From contig NZ_BCNO01000001.1 of assembly GCF_001514535.1 (NCBI RefSeq), forward strand, positions 392,001 through 456,000: 64,000 nt of DNA, written 5' to 3'. Below are positions 26,300 to 34,740 of the stretch, piece by piece. A program made the position numbers and the translations under genes. The notes below the pieces were generated by a model that was not told where the DNA came from, searched no databases, and saw only the letters and a list, made by a program, of their open reading frames with translations. This stretch comes from Thermodesulfovibrio aggregans (lineage in GTDB: Bacteria > Nitrospirota > Thermodesulfovibrionia > Thermodesulfovibrionales > Thermodesulfovibrionaceae). Within the stretch, counting starts at the first letter, position 1. Each line of letters begins with the position of its first letter.

Positions 26300-26311
26300 A
26301 GGAGGACAAAA

Positions 26312-26716
26312 ATGTTTAACTTCAAAATAAAAGTTTTGGTAGTTGATGATTTTCCAACAATGCGAAGAATTATAAAAAATCTCTTGAAACAGCTCGGATT
26401 TGAAAATGTTGAAGAGGCAGAAAATGGAGAGGACGCTTTAAAAAAGCTAAAAAGTGGAGACTATGGACTTGTTATTTCAGACTGGAACATGCCAGTAATG
26501 GAAGGAATAGAACTTTTAAAACATATAAGAAGCGACCCTAAACTCAAAGATTTACCTTTTTTAATGGTTACAGCAGAGGCAGAGAAGGAAAAGGTTATTG
26601 AAGCTATAAAAGCAGGAGTTGACAATTACATAGTGAAACCTTTCACAGGAGAAGTTTTAAAGGAAAAACTGGAAAAGATTGCTCAGAAAAGACCATCTCT
26701 TAAAGGAGGACAGTAA
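26312..26716 (+). CDS. cheY: Chemotaxis response regulator CheY (E. coli-type)
   Basis: 134 residues. The sequence [20 protein letters not shown] and [12 protein letters not shown] (phosphoacceptor Asp), then MVTAEA and VDNYIVKPF, closely match enterobacterial CheY, including the SDWNMP box. Such CheY binds FliM when phosphorylated and is the substrate of CheZ. Both partners are present in this window, CheZ as part of a fusion. It overlaps cheA by one base. Confidence 0.93.
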   Translation: MFNFKIKVLVVDDFPTMRRIIKNLLKQLGFENVEEAENGEDALKKLKSGDYGLVISDWNMPVMEGIELLKHIRSDPKLKDLPFLMVTAEAEKEKVIEAIKAGVDNYIVKPFTGEVLKEKLEKIAQKRPSLKGGQ

Positions 26717-28410
26717 TGGCTGATGAGATGGATGAGATAATAAATGAATTTATATTGGAAGCAGAAGAGATTCTTGAACAAATTGATCCTCTCTTCGTAG
26801 AGCTCGAAAATAAAGGGCAGGATCCTGAAATAATTAATGAAATATTTAGAGGAATGCATACTCTAAAGGGGGCTGCAGGATTCTTAGGATTTCAGAATAT
26901 TGTTGATGTTGCTCACAGAGCTGAGACAATATTGAAGAAAGTAAGAGAGGGAGAGATTTCAATTTCACCAGAACTTACTGATGCTATTTTAAAAGCAGTA
27001 GATACATTAAAGGTGTTGATTTCTCATGTAAAGGCAAAAGAGGAATATACTGAAAATATACAGCCTGTTTTAGATTTACTTGACAGTGCACTTGAAAGAG
27101 CTTCCAAGAAGGAAGTTACAGAACAGAAAGAGCCTATAGAAAAGTTTACTACTGAAGTTGAAACAACCGAGCCAAAAGAGATACCTGCACAGGCTCCTCA
27201 AAAAGAAAAAGAGAAAGAAAAAGAGATTTCTACTTTAAGGGTAGATGTTGAGAGAATAGACAAAGTAATGGATCTTGCTGGAGAAATAGTTCTTGCCAGA
27301 AATAGACTTCTTAATCTGTCCAATAAACTTGAGGCAAAATATGGAGGCGATGAACATGTAGAAGGACTCGTTGAAACTACCTCATTTCTTGATAGAGTTA
27401 CCTCAGATCTTCAGCTCGCTGTAATGAAAATGAGAATGCAACCCTTACAGAAAGTTTTTGTAAAATTTCCAAGAATGGTGAGAGACCTTGCAAGGACTCT
27501 TGGAAAAGAGGTTGATCTTGAGATCATTGGTGAAGATACAGAAGTTGATAAATCAGTAATTGAAAACATCGGAGATCCTCTTGTCCATATCATAAGAAAT
27601 TCAATAGACCATGGAATAGAATCACCTGAAGAGAGACTTTCCAAAGGTAAGCCACCTAAAGGCAAAATTGTCATAAATGCCTATCAAAAGGGAACTCAAA
27701 TCGTCATAGATATTTCAGATGATGGTAAAGGAATAGATGTTGAAGCAGTAAGAGCAAAGGCAATTTCAAAAGGGCTTGTTACACTGGAAGAAGCTGAGAA
27801 AATGTCTGAAGAGGCGATAATAAATTTAATCTTTTTACCCGGTTTTTCTACAAAGGATGTTTCAACAGAGTTGAGTGGTAGAGGAGTTGGAATGGATGTT
27901 GTGAAGTCAAATGTGGCAAAACTCAATGGATATGTAGAGATATTTACAGAAAAAGATAAAGGAACCACTTTCAGGATAAGTCTACCTCTTACTCTAGCAA
28001 TAATTCAGGCAATGATGGTTCAGGTTGGAGATGAAGTATATGCCATACCTCAGTCAATGATTGAAGAGACATTAAGAATAAATATCAATGACATAAAAGA
28101 AGTTACAGGGCAAAAGGTACTTACTATAAGAGATAGAGTTTTACCACTTTTCATTCTCAATGAAATTCTTGGAGTACCTAATAGCATTGAGTCTGATAGA
28201 AAATACATTCTTGTAGCAAGTGTTGGAGATAAGAGATTCTGTATATCTGTTGATTCTGTTTTAGGACAGGAAGAGATTGTGATAAAAACCATAAATGGTG
28301 TAGACTCTGAGGAGTGTGGAATAATGGGAGCTACAATCACAGGAGATGGTAAGGTTGTCTTAATTCTTGATCTTGCTATACTTTCAAGAAAAGTTTTAGC
28401 AATAAAATAA
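26716..28410 (+). CDS. cheA: Chemotaxis histidine kinase CheA (short, no evident P2)
   Basis: 564 residues. P1 Hpt domain (1-105) with phosphorylated His48 in GMHTLKGAAGFLGF. An acidic, Lys/Glu-rich linker (about 110-175) stands where the CheY-binding P2 domain usually is. P3 dimerisation follows (about 175-240). The P4 ATPase has VIRNSIDHGIE, ISDDGKGID and GRGVGMDVVK. P5 CheW-like domain covers about 425-564. It receives receptor signals through CheW and phosphorylates CheY and CheB. The lack of a recognisable P2 is unusual relative to E. coli but seen in other phyla. Confidence 0.94.
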   Translation: MADEMDEIINEFILEAEEILEQIDPLFVELENKGQDPEIINEIFRGMHTLKGAAGFLGFQNIVDVAHRAETILKKVREGEISISPELTDAILKAVDTLKVLISHVKAKEEYTENIQPVLDLLDSALERASKKEVTEQKEPIEKFTTEVETTEPKEIPAQAPQKEKEKEKEISTLRVDVERIDKVMDLAGEIVLARNRLLNLSNKLEAKYGGDEHVEGLVETTSFLDRVTSDLQLAVMKMRMQPLQKVFVKFPRMVRDLARTLGKEVDLEIIGEDTEVDKSVIENIGDPLVHIIRNSIDHGIESPEERLSKGKPPKGKIVINAYQKGTQIVIDISDDGKGIDVEAVRAKAISKGLVTLEEAEKMSEEAIINLIFLPGFSTKDVSTELSGRGVGMDVVKSNVAKLNGYVEIFTEKDKGTTFRISLPLTLAIIQAMMVQVGDEVYAIPQSMIEETLRININDIKEVTGQKVLTIRDRVLPLFILNEILGVPNSIESDRKYILVASVGDKRFCISVDSVLGQEEIVIKTINGVDSEECGIMGATITGDGKVVLILDLAILSRKVLAIK

Positions 28411-28421
28411 AGGAGAGAGAA

Positions 28422-29606
28422 ATGAGACAGTATATTGGATTTATTCTTGGGAAAAATGAATACACAGTTCCTATTCTTAAGGTTCAGGAAATTATCAAAC
28501 TCCCACAGATAACAAAAATGCCAGGAGTACCATATTATGTAGAGGGAGTAACAAATCTTCGTGGTAGAGTAATTCCGATTATTAATCTCAAAAGAATTCT
28601 CGGTATTCCAGAAGAAAACAATGCAGGAAAAGTAATTGTTATTTCCTCAGGAAAGATAACTTTCGGTGCATTAGTTGATGATATTACTGGAGTAATAAAC
28701 ATAGATGAAAAAACTATTGAACCTGCTGAGGAATTTATGCAACATGGACAGACCCAAATAGAAGGTGTTGCCCGACTAAATGATAGACTGCTTATACTGC
28801 TTGACACAAAAAAATTGATTCCTGCAGAAGATCAAAGCCTTTTTGAAGAAGAAATTGTTGAGGTTCATGATGAAGGAGAAAAGTTAGAAGTGATAAAAAA
28901 AATAAGTGGAATAGGTGGAGAAATGACAGTTACTGAAGTTATAGATCCAGTTAAGTTTTATGAACAAAAAGGTATAGGGAAGGACGATCCAAAATATATT
29001 TTGATTGAAGAAATAACCAATTTCATGAATGCTGTTTCACAAGGAGATTACGAGCAGGCAGATAAAATAATGAATAACATAATTCAAAAAAGTCAGAGTG
29101 ATCTATTCAAAGAAGTTGGAAAAGTTGCAAGGAAACTTCATGACGCATTAAAAAGCTTTAGAGAAGTGCTTGATCCAAGATTAAAAGAAATAGCTACTGA
29201 ACAAATGCCAAGAGCTGTTGATCAACTTCAGATGGTCATTGATAAAACAGAGGAAGCAGCCAATAAAACGATGGAAATCGTTGAGAAGTATATTTTAAAG
29301 ATGGATGATCTGGCAAACCATATTAGAGGACTTCAAGGACCTCAAGAGAGTGTAGAATTTTTACGAGAATTTAAGAACTCTCTTGAAGATGATTTAACAG
29401 AGATTCTTACAACACAGTCCTTCCAGGACCTTACAGGACAGGTTCTTAAAAAGGTAATCAATCTCGTAGGAGATCTTGAAGTTGAGCTTGTCCGTCTTAT
29501 AACTACATTTGGACTAAAGATTGAGGAAAAAGATATTGCTAAAAAAGAAATTGAGAAGGTTTCACAGGAAGATGTTGATGAACTTCTTAAAGAATTTGGT
29601 TTTTAG
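28422..29606 (+). CDS. CheW-CheZ fusion: adaptor plus CheY-P phosphatase
   Basis: 394 residues with two chemotaxis proteins in one chain. Residues 1-140 are CheW: IGFILGKNEYTVPILKVQEI, GVTNLRGRVIPIINL and GVARLNDRLLILLD. After an acidic linker (about 140-190), residues about 190-394 are CheZ: a long helical hairpin with the catalytic Asp336 and Gln340 in FQDLTGQVLKKV, and a C-terminal peptide VDELLKEFGF matching the CheY-binding tail of E. coli CheZ. The domains are normally separate proteins. No other cheW or cheZ is in the cluster. Fusion would hold the phosphatase at the receptor-CheA array. SD GGAGAG precedes the ATG; 11 bp after cheA. Confidence 0.9.
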   Translation: MRQYIGFILGKNEYTVPILKVQEIIKLPQITKMPGVPYYVEGVTNLRGRVIPIINLKRILGIPEENNAGKVIVISSGKITFGALVDDITGVINIDEKTIEPAEEFMQHGQTQIEGVARLNDRLLILLDTKKLIPAEDQSLFEEEIVEVHDEGEKLEVIKKISGIGGEMTVTEVIDPVKFYEQKGIGKDDPKYILIEEITNFMNAVSQGDYEQADKIMNNIIQKSQSDLFKEVGKVARKLHDALKSFREVLDPRLKEIATEQMPRAVDQLQMVIDKTEEAANKTMEIVEKYILKMDDLANHIRGLQGPQESVEFLREFKNSLEDDLTEILTTQSFQDLTGQVLKKVINLVGDLEVELVRLITTFGLKIEEKDIAKKEIEKVSQEDVDELLKEFGF

Positions 29607-29617
29607 GGAGTTTTAAC

Positions 29618-30673
29618 ATGATTAAAGTTCTGGTTGTGGATGATTCTGCCTTTATGCGAAGAGCGATAACATCAATGCTACAGGAAGATCCTGAAATTAA
29701 AGTAATAGGAACAGCACGAGATGGGTTAGAAGCTGTTCAGATGGTTCAGGAACTAAAGCCTGATGTTGTCACGATGGATGTAGAGATGCCAAGAATGGAT
29801 GGTATAACTGCATTAAAAGAAATAATGCAAAAGTGTCCGGTCCCTGTTATCATGGTCAGCTCTCTTACTACTGAAGGAGCAAAGGTGACTATTGAAGCAC
29901 TTGAGCTTGGTGCAGTTGATTTTATACCTAAAAATCTTGCTGAACTTTCTGTAAATATAGTCAAAATTAAAGGAATGCTTATTGATAAAATTAAAACCAT
30001 TGGTAAAAGAGGAATTGTAAAAAGAAAACCAGTTGTTAAACCTTCAGAACCAAAAATTGAAGTTCCCAAGATTGAAATGCCTAAAACAAGGGTAACAACA
30101 GAAAGAAAAGTCGGAATAGTCTCAATTGGTACATCAACAGGTGGACCAAAAGCTCTTCAGGAGATAATTCCGAAACTTCCAAAAGACTTTCCTGTGCCAG
30201 TAGTTATTGCCCAGCACATGCCACCTAATTTTACTAAACCCTTTGCAGAGAGACTTGACCAGCTGAGTCAGCTTTCAGTAAAAGAAGCTGAAGAAGGCGA
30301 ACCTATAAAACCAGGTATTGTTTATATTGCTCCTGGAAGAGGTCATATGAGAATTAAAAGAAGAGGAATTGAAACTTATGTTTCCATATCAGAAGATAAA
30401 GAAGAATTCATTTATAGACCAAGTGTTGATGTTTTAATGATGTCTGTAGCTGAATGCTATCCAGGAAGAACACTCGGGGTAATACTAACAGGAATGGGTA
30501 ATGATGGAGCAAAGGGTTGCAAAAAAATAAAAGAAACAGGTGGAAGAGTATTTGCACAAAATGAGGAAACCTGTGTAGTATATGGTATGCCAAGAGCAGT
30601 TGTGGAAGCTGGACTTGCTGACAAAGTAGTACCCCTTGAGGAAATGGCAGGTGAAATAATAAATGCAGTATAG
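29618..30673 (+). CDS. cheB: Chemotaxis methylesterase/deamidase CheB
   Basis: 351 residues: receiver domain (1-120, phosphoacceptor in VVTMDVEMPRMDG), linker, and methylesterase domain (about 165-350). The catalytic triad appears as Ser in SIGTSTGGPKAL, His in IAQHMPPNFTKPFA and Asp in TGMGNDGAKG. It removes methyl groups added by CheR and deamidates receptors when phosphorylated by CheA. 11 bp after the CheW-CheZ gene. Confidence 0.96.
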   Translation: MIKVLVVDDSAFMRRAITSMLQEDPEIKVIGTARDGLEAVQMVQELKPDVVTMDVEMPRMDGITALKEIMQKCPVPVIMVSSLTTEGAKVTIEALELGAVDFIPKNLAELSVNIVKIKGMLIDKIKTIGKRGIVKRKPVVKPSEPKIEVPKIEMPKTRVTTERKVGIVSIGTSTGGPKALQEIIPKLPKDFPVPVVIAQHMPPNFTKPFAERLDQLSQLSVKEAEEGEPIKPGIVYIAPGRGHMRIKRRGIETYVSISEDKEEFIYRPSVDVLMMSVAECYPGRTLGVILTGMGNDGAKGCKKIKETGGRVFAQNEETCVVYGMPRAVVEAGLADKVVPLEEMAGEIINAV

Positions 30674-30682
30674 GAGGTAGTT

Positions 30683-31522
30683 TTGCAGGAAGAGATTATT
30701 GAAAGAATAATTCTAAAAACAGTTGATATACCTTCTTTACCACCAATTGCCATGAAAGTCATGGGCCTTATTCAGGATGATTATGCATCTTTAAAGACCT
30801 TAGAGGATATAATTTCTCGTGATCAGGGATTTGCAACAAGACTTTTAAGAATAGCAAACTCTCCTTACTACGGTCGTGACCGAAAAATTGAAGATATTCC
30901 ACAGGCAATCCTTCTAATTGGTTTTGAAACTCTTAAGTCACTTGTTATTGCCACATCACTGAAAGATTTGCACAGGAATTTTGGAGTTTTTGAACAGAGA
31001 CTCTGGGAACATAGTCTTGGTGTAGCTCTCTGTTCAAGTTTACTTGCTATGGTAACTCGTCTGGCAACTTCCGATGAAGCTCTGGTATGTGGATTAATTC
31101 ACGATGTTGGTAAAACAGTTATAAATAATGCCATGCCTGAGATGTATATGCAGATTTATGAAAAAATGTATGAAGAACATCGGCCGATAATAGAAATTGA
31201 GAATGAAGTACTTGGTTTTAACCACACAATTATTGGCAGTCTTATCGCAAAAAAATGGAAACTTCCTGAAAAATTGGAAGTAGTAATAACACATCATCAT
31301 ACCTATCCATATCCAGCCTATGAAGACCAGGCATTTGCTGATATATGTAATATTGTAAGAGTAGCAGACCAGATATGTCTTAATCTTGGAATAGGACTAA
31401 AAGAGCCTTTTGAGACTACAATAGATTATGAATCACTTGGTATGACAGAGGATAATATAACTGAGGTAGCGGGACTATTTAAGATAAAGTTTGAACAACA
31501 AAAAGAGTTTTTACTTGGCTGA
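30683..31522 (+). CDS. HDOD-domain signalling protein
   Basis: 279 residues starting at TTG 30683 (GGAGGTAG 5 nt upstream). An HDOD domain covers most of the protein: IPSLPPIAMKVMGLI, ISRDQGFATRLLRIANSPYY and IPQAILLIGFETLK, with a remnant HD motif in LIHDVGKT and THHHTYPY. HDOD proteins are usually non-catalytic signalling adaptors found beside chemotaxis and two-component genes. Immediately after cheB and overlapping nothing. A 59-codon ORF follows directly. Confidence 0.85.
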   Translation: MQEEIIERIILKTVDIPSLPPIAMKVMGLIQDDYASLKTLEDIISRDQGFATRLLRIANSPYYGRDRKIEDIPQAILLIGFETLKSLVIATSLKDLHRNFGVFEQRLWEHSLGVALCSSLLAMVTRLATSDEALVCGLIHDVGKTVINNAMPEMYMQIYEKMYEEHRPIIEIENEVLGFNHTIIGSLIAKKWKLPEKLEVVITHHHTYPYPAYEDQAFADICNIVRVADQICLNLGIGLKEPFETTIDYESLGMTEDNITEVAGLFKIKFEQQKEFLLG

Positions 31523-31702
31523 ATGAGTCCTGAAGATAAAATAGAACCTATGGGATATTACAGAGGTATAAGAGCAGTAAGGGAAGGTTCTGTTTTTGCA
31601 AAGTATAAATTAAGAAAAAAGATTAAAAAGAAAGAACAACAGTCTGAAGAAAAAACATCATCTAAAGAGTCTTCAGAACACCGAATAGATATAGAAGCAT
31701 AA
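31523..31702 (+). CDS. Hypothetical 59-residue basic/acidic protein
   Basis: ATG at 31523 lies directly after the HDOD stop (TGAATG, no gap); the frame runs 59 codons to TAA at 31700-31702. Content: MSPEDKIEPMGYYRGIRAVR, a Lys/Arg cluster (KLRKKIKKK) and a Ser/Glu-rich tail ending RIDIEA. No family recognised. Abutting the HDOD gene in the same direction, in the same compositional style, makes it a plausible real gene translated by termination-reinitiation. It is shorter than usual ORF cut-offs and may be missed in other genomes. Confidence 0.5.
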   Translation: MSPEDKIEPMGYYRGIRAVREGSVFAKYKLRKKIKKKEQQSEEKTSSKESSEHRIDIEA

Positions 31703-31780
31703 AATTCCATAAGGGAAAAAATTTCCTCCTCTGGTAAAGTTTAATTTCAAAGAAAGACAAAGAGTTTCAATAACGCTGCA

Positions 31781-31797
31781 TTGGCATATTCATTGCT
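31781..31797 (+). promoter_or_regulatory. Sigma-54-like promoter before flgF
   Basis: TTGGCATATTCATTGCT: GG at 31783-31784 and GC at 31795-31796 with exactly 10 nt between. Both the -24 (TTGGCA) and -12 (TTGCT) blocks match consensus well. It starts 39 bp before flgF in a 117-bp gap (31703-31819). This predicts sigma-54 and an enhancer-binding protein, encoded elsewhere, controlling the rod/hook genes. Confidence 0.78.
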
Positions 31798-31819
31798 TGC
31801 TAACTTATAGGAGGCGTGA

Positions 31820-32539
31820 ATGTATAAAGGAATCTACATATCAATGACTGGAATGGGCATGAGGCAGTATGAGCTTGATGCTGTAGCCAATAATCTTGCT
31901 AACATAAACACAACAGGATACAAAAGACAGCAGTTTGCAAGCAGACTTTATCCACTGCTTTCTGGAAGACCTTATGAGCCCAATGCTATTTATCAGGATG
32001 CAAGAGCTCAAACCTACTTTGGAACTCAGTACATTGATACATCGCAGGGTGCTTTAAAACAAACGCACAATCCCTTTGACCTTGCCATACAGGGAGAAGG
32101 GTTTTTTGCTGTGAGACAGGGAGATAAAATTCTATACACCCGTGAAGGTTCATTTACAAGAGACAGAGAAAACTTTCTTGTTACACAAACAGGATTGAAA
32201 GTTCTCGATGAAAACAATAATCCGGTTATAATTGATGGCACAAAGATAGAAATTGGACGGGATGGTAACATACTGGTTGATGGTAATACTGTTGGACGAA
32301 TTAAGCTCGTAAAAATTAACAGAGTCATACATGTCGGCCACTCTTTATATGATGGAGTAGAAGAAGGCCAGGCAAATGGGCAGATTTTGCAGGGTTGGAT
32401 AGAGTCTTCAAATGTAAATCCTATGAATGAAATGGTTCAGATGATTCAGGCTATAAGAAATTTTGATTTTACGCAGAGAGTAACTACAACTTTTGATCAG
32501 CTTGCACAGAGAGCTGTAAGTGAGATTGCAAGAATATAA
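31820..32539 (+). CDS. flgF: Flagellar rod protein FlgF
   Basis: 239 residues. N-terminal rod motif GMRQYELDAVANNLANINTTGYKR, a central GEGFFAVRQGD domain and the C-terminal ANGQILQGWIESSNVNPMNEM motif are typical of the FlgF/FlgG family. Being first, shorter, and without the full FlgG body suggests FlgF, the proximal rod. SD ATAGGAGGCG precedes the ATG. Confidence 0.92.
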   Translation: MYKGIYISMTGMGMRQYELDAVANNLANINTTGYKRQQFASRLYPLLSGRPYEPNAIYQDARAQTYFGTQYIDTSQGALKQTHNPFDLAIQGEGFFAVRQGDKILYTREGSFTRDRENFLVTQTGLKVLDENNNPVIIDGTKIEIGRDGNILVDGNTVGRIKLVKINRVIHVGHSLYDGVEEGQANGQILQGWIESSNVNPMNEMVQMIQAIRNFDFTQRVTTTFDQLAQRAVSEIARI

Positions 32540-32551
32540 AGGAGGTAAACC

Positions 32552-33340
32552 ATGTTAAGGTCTCTTTTTACAGCATCAACAGGAATGTATGCCCAGCAGT
32601 TGAATTTAGATGTTATTTCTCATAATCTTGCAAATGTTAATACAACGGGATTTAAAAAAGGAAGAGCAGAGTTTCAGGATTTACTTTATCAAAACATTAT
32701 CAATCCCGGTGCACCTTCAGATGATGGAACTCAATATCCCACAGGAATTCAGATTGGTCTTGGTGTAAGACCGGTTGCTGTGGCAAAGTTCTTTACTCCA
32801 GGAGACCTTATAAACACTGGCAATGACCTTGATTTAGCTATTGATGGAGATGGATTTTTTCAGGTAACTCTTCCTGATGGAACAATTGCCTACACAAGGG
32901 CAGGCAATTTCAGAATTGACAGAGATGGAAGAATTGTAACAAATGACGGATATCCAATTGAACCGGGAATTACTGTTCCAGCCGATGCTTTAAAAATAAC
33001 AGTTGGAGCTGATGGAACTGTTACAGTACTACAGCCAGGAACAGTAGCGCCTGTTCAGATTGGAACAATTGAACTTGCAAGATTTATAAATCCAGGAGGA
33101 CTTCAGGCAATTGGTAAAAATTTATTTATTGAGACAGATGCCTCAGGAGCTCCAACAACTGGAACACCCGGGACAGAGGGAAGAGGAAGAATTGTTCAGG
33201 GCTTTCTTGAAATGTCCAATGTAAATGTAGTTGAAGAGCTTGCAAATATGATAATTGCTCAGAGAGCTTTTGACATTAACTCAAAAGCAGTGCAGACCTC
33301 TGATGAGATGTTACAGACAGTAGTAGCACTTAAGAGGTAA
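32552..33340 (+). CDS. flgG: Flagellar distal rod protein FlgG
   Basis: 262 residues, normal FlgG length. N-terminal [37 protein letters not shown] fixes identity; the core has [12 protein letters not shown] and the C-terminal [31 protein letters not shown]. It forms the distal rod. SD AAGGAGG, 12 bp after flgF. Confidence 0.96.
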   Translation: MLRSLFTASTGMYAQQLNLDVISHNLANVNTTGFKKGRAEFQDLLYQNIINPGAPSDDGTQYPTGIQIGLGVRPVAVAKFFTPGDLINTGNDLDLAIDGDGFFQVTLPDGTIAYTRAGNFRIDRDGRIVTNDGYPIEPGITVPADALKITVGADGTVTVLQPGTVAPVQIGTIELARFINPGGLQAIGKNLFIETDASGAPTTGTPGTEGRGRIVQGFLEMSNVNVVEELANMIIAQRAFDINSKAVQTSDEMLQTVVALKR

Positions 33341-33343
33341 AAG

Positions 33344-34015
33344 ATGGGTAGAGTTTTAATTTTATTAATAGTTTTTATTTTAGTCTGGGTGAATTCGCCA
33401 ATTTTTGCCTCTGACAATAGCCTTCTATATCAGCTTTTATCAAGGGAAATAAAAAAAATTTCATCAGACAGGGAAATTCAGATTGGGCAGATAAAATTTA
33501 TAGGTTTTGAACCTCAGAGAAGTTGTATCCCAGAAAACTTAAAAATTCGGGAGATAAAAAGACCAAGCTCAGTAGAGTTTACTTTTATTTGTGCTGGCAG
33601 ACAGTATAGAGCTCTGGCAAATTATGAGGTTTTAACTACAATTTATGTTACCCAAAGACCATTGAAAAGAGGGGAGTCGGTTAAAGAAGAGGATATTTTA
33701 GAAATCAAGAAACCTTTGAGTAGAATTCCTGTTGGAACCATTACAGATCGTAGCCTGATAATAGGAAAGGTAGCAAAGAGAAATCTTGCAAGAGGACTGA
33801 TAATAAAGGAAGACTATCTTTATCCTGACACACCTGTTAAAAAAGGAAGTAAAGTAAATGTGATAGTGGATGCTGGACAGGTCACTATAATGACTGAGGG
33901 TGTCTTAAAATCTGACGCTGTAGTTGGTGGAAGTGCTCGTGTACAGTGTTTTCAAACTGGCAAGGAAATTGTAGGGAAATTAGAAGATAAAGACAGAGTG
34001 AGGGTGGAATTATGA
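33344..34015 (+). CDS. flgA: P-ring chaperone FlgA
   Basis: 223 residues with an N-terminal signal peptide (about 1-22, ending IFAS) and a C-terminal SAF domain (about 100-220) with LKRGESVKEEDI, GKVAKRNLARGLIIKEDYL and VNVIVDAGQVTI. It is the periplasmic chaperone for FlgI. It sits between flgG and flgH and overlaps flgH by 4 bp. Confidence 0.93.
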   Translation: MGRVLILLIVFILVWVNSPIFASDNSLLYQLLSREIKKISSDREIQIGQIKFIGFEPQRSCIPENLKIREIKRPSSVEFTFICAGRQYRALANYEVLTTIYVTQRPLKRGESVKEEDILEIKKPLSRIPVGTITDRSLIIGKVAKRNLARGLIIKEDYLYPDTPVKKGSKVNVIVDAGQVTIMTEGVLKSDAVVGGSARVQCFQTGKEIVGKLEDKDRVRVEL

Positions 34016-34728
34016 AAAAAATACTTTTAGCAAGTCTCCTTATAATTTTTCTTGTATCATGTTCAGAACTCAAAGAGGTAAGAGATATTAAAAATGCTGG
34101 AATGCCGCCAAAATACTATCCAGAGCCTCCTCAAGCTCAGGAAGCAACTGAAGGTTCTTTATGGAGGAATAGGGCTTCTCTTTATGAAGATAAAAAGGCT
34201 CGCAGAGTAAATGACCTGGTTACAATTATAATAAATGAGTCAACTTCAGCTCAGAAAAAAGCATCCACCTCTGCATCAAGAGATTCTTCAACAAACTACG
34301 GACTTGACACATTTTTTGGAATGAATACTGATTTCAATATACAAAATCTTCCAATTATAAACGGATTTTATAAAGCAGGTAATGTTTTTTCTCCTTCAAT
34401 TAAAGGTTCTGCGAAGAGTGATTTTAAGGGAGATGGAGACACAGCAAGAACTGGCAGAATTACAGGAACAATTACAGCAAAGGTTGTTGAAGTGTTGCCT
34501 AACGGCAACCTTGTCATAGAGTCCCGTAAGGAAATCATAGTTAACAACGAAAAAGAAATTCTTGTTTTAAGAGGTATCATAAGACCTGACGATATAAGTC
34601 AGAACAATACAATTCTAAGCCAGTATGTAGCAGATGCTCAGATATATCTTGTTGGTGAAGGAACACTTGGTGACAAACAGTCTCAGGGCTGGCTTGTAAG
34701 GTTTCTTGACAAAATCTGGCCCTTTTAG
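34012..34728 (+). CDS. flgH: Flagellar L-ring lipoprotein FlgH
   Basis: 238 residues. Signal peptide with lipobox LVSC, so lipid-anchored in the outer membrane. Conserved FlgH parts are GSLWRNRASLYEDKKARRVNDLVTI, STSAQKKASTS and the C-terminal VLRGIIRPDDISQNNTI. Its presence confirms an outer membrane. It overlaps flgA (ATGA). Confidence 0.95.
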   Translation: MKKILLASLLIIFLVSCSELKEVRDIKNAGMPPKYYPEPPQAQEATEGSLWRNRASLYEDKKARRVNDLVTIIINESTSAQKKASTSASRDSSTNYGLDTFFGMNTDFNIQNLPIINGFYKAGNVFSPSIKGSAKSDFKGDGDTARTGRITGTITAKVVEVLPNGNLVIESRKEIIVNNEKEILVLRGIIRPDDISQNNTILSQYVADAQIYLVGEGTLGDKQSQGWLVRFLDKIWPF

Positions 34729-34740
34729 AGGAGGTAGAGT

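Noticed and set aside
31714-31726. Hairpin GGAAA-AAA-TTTCC as terminator after the small ORF
   Set aside because: Only five AT-rich pairs and no U tract.
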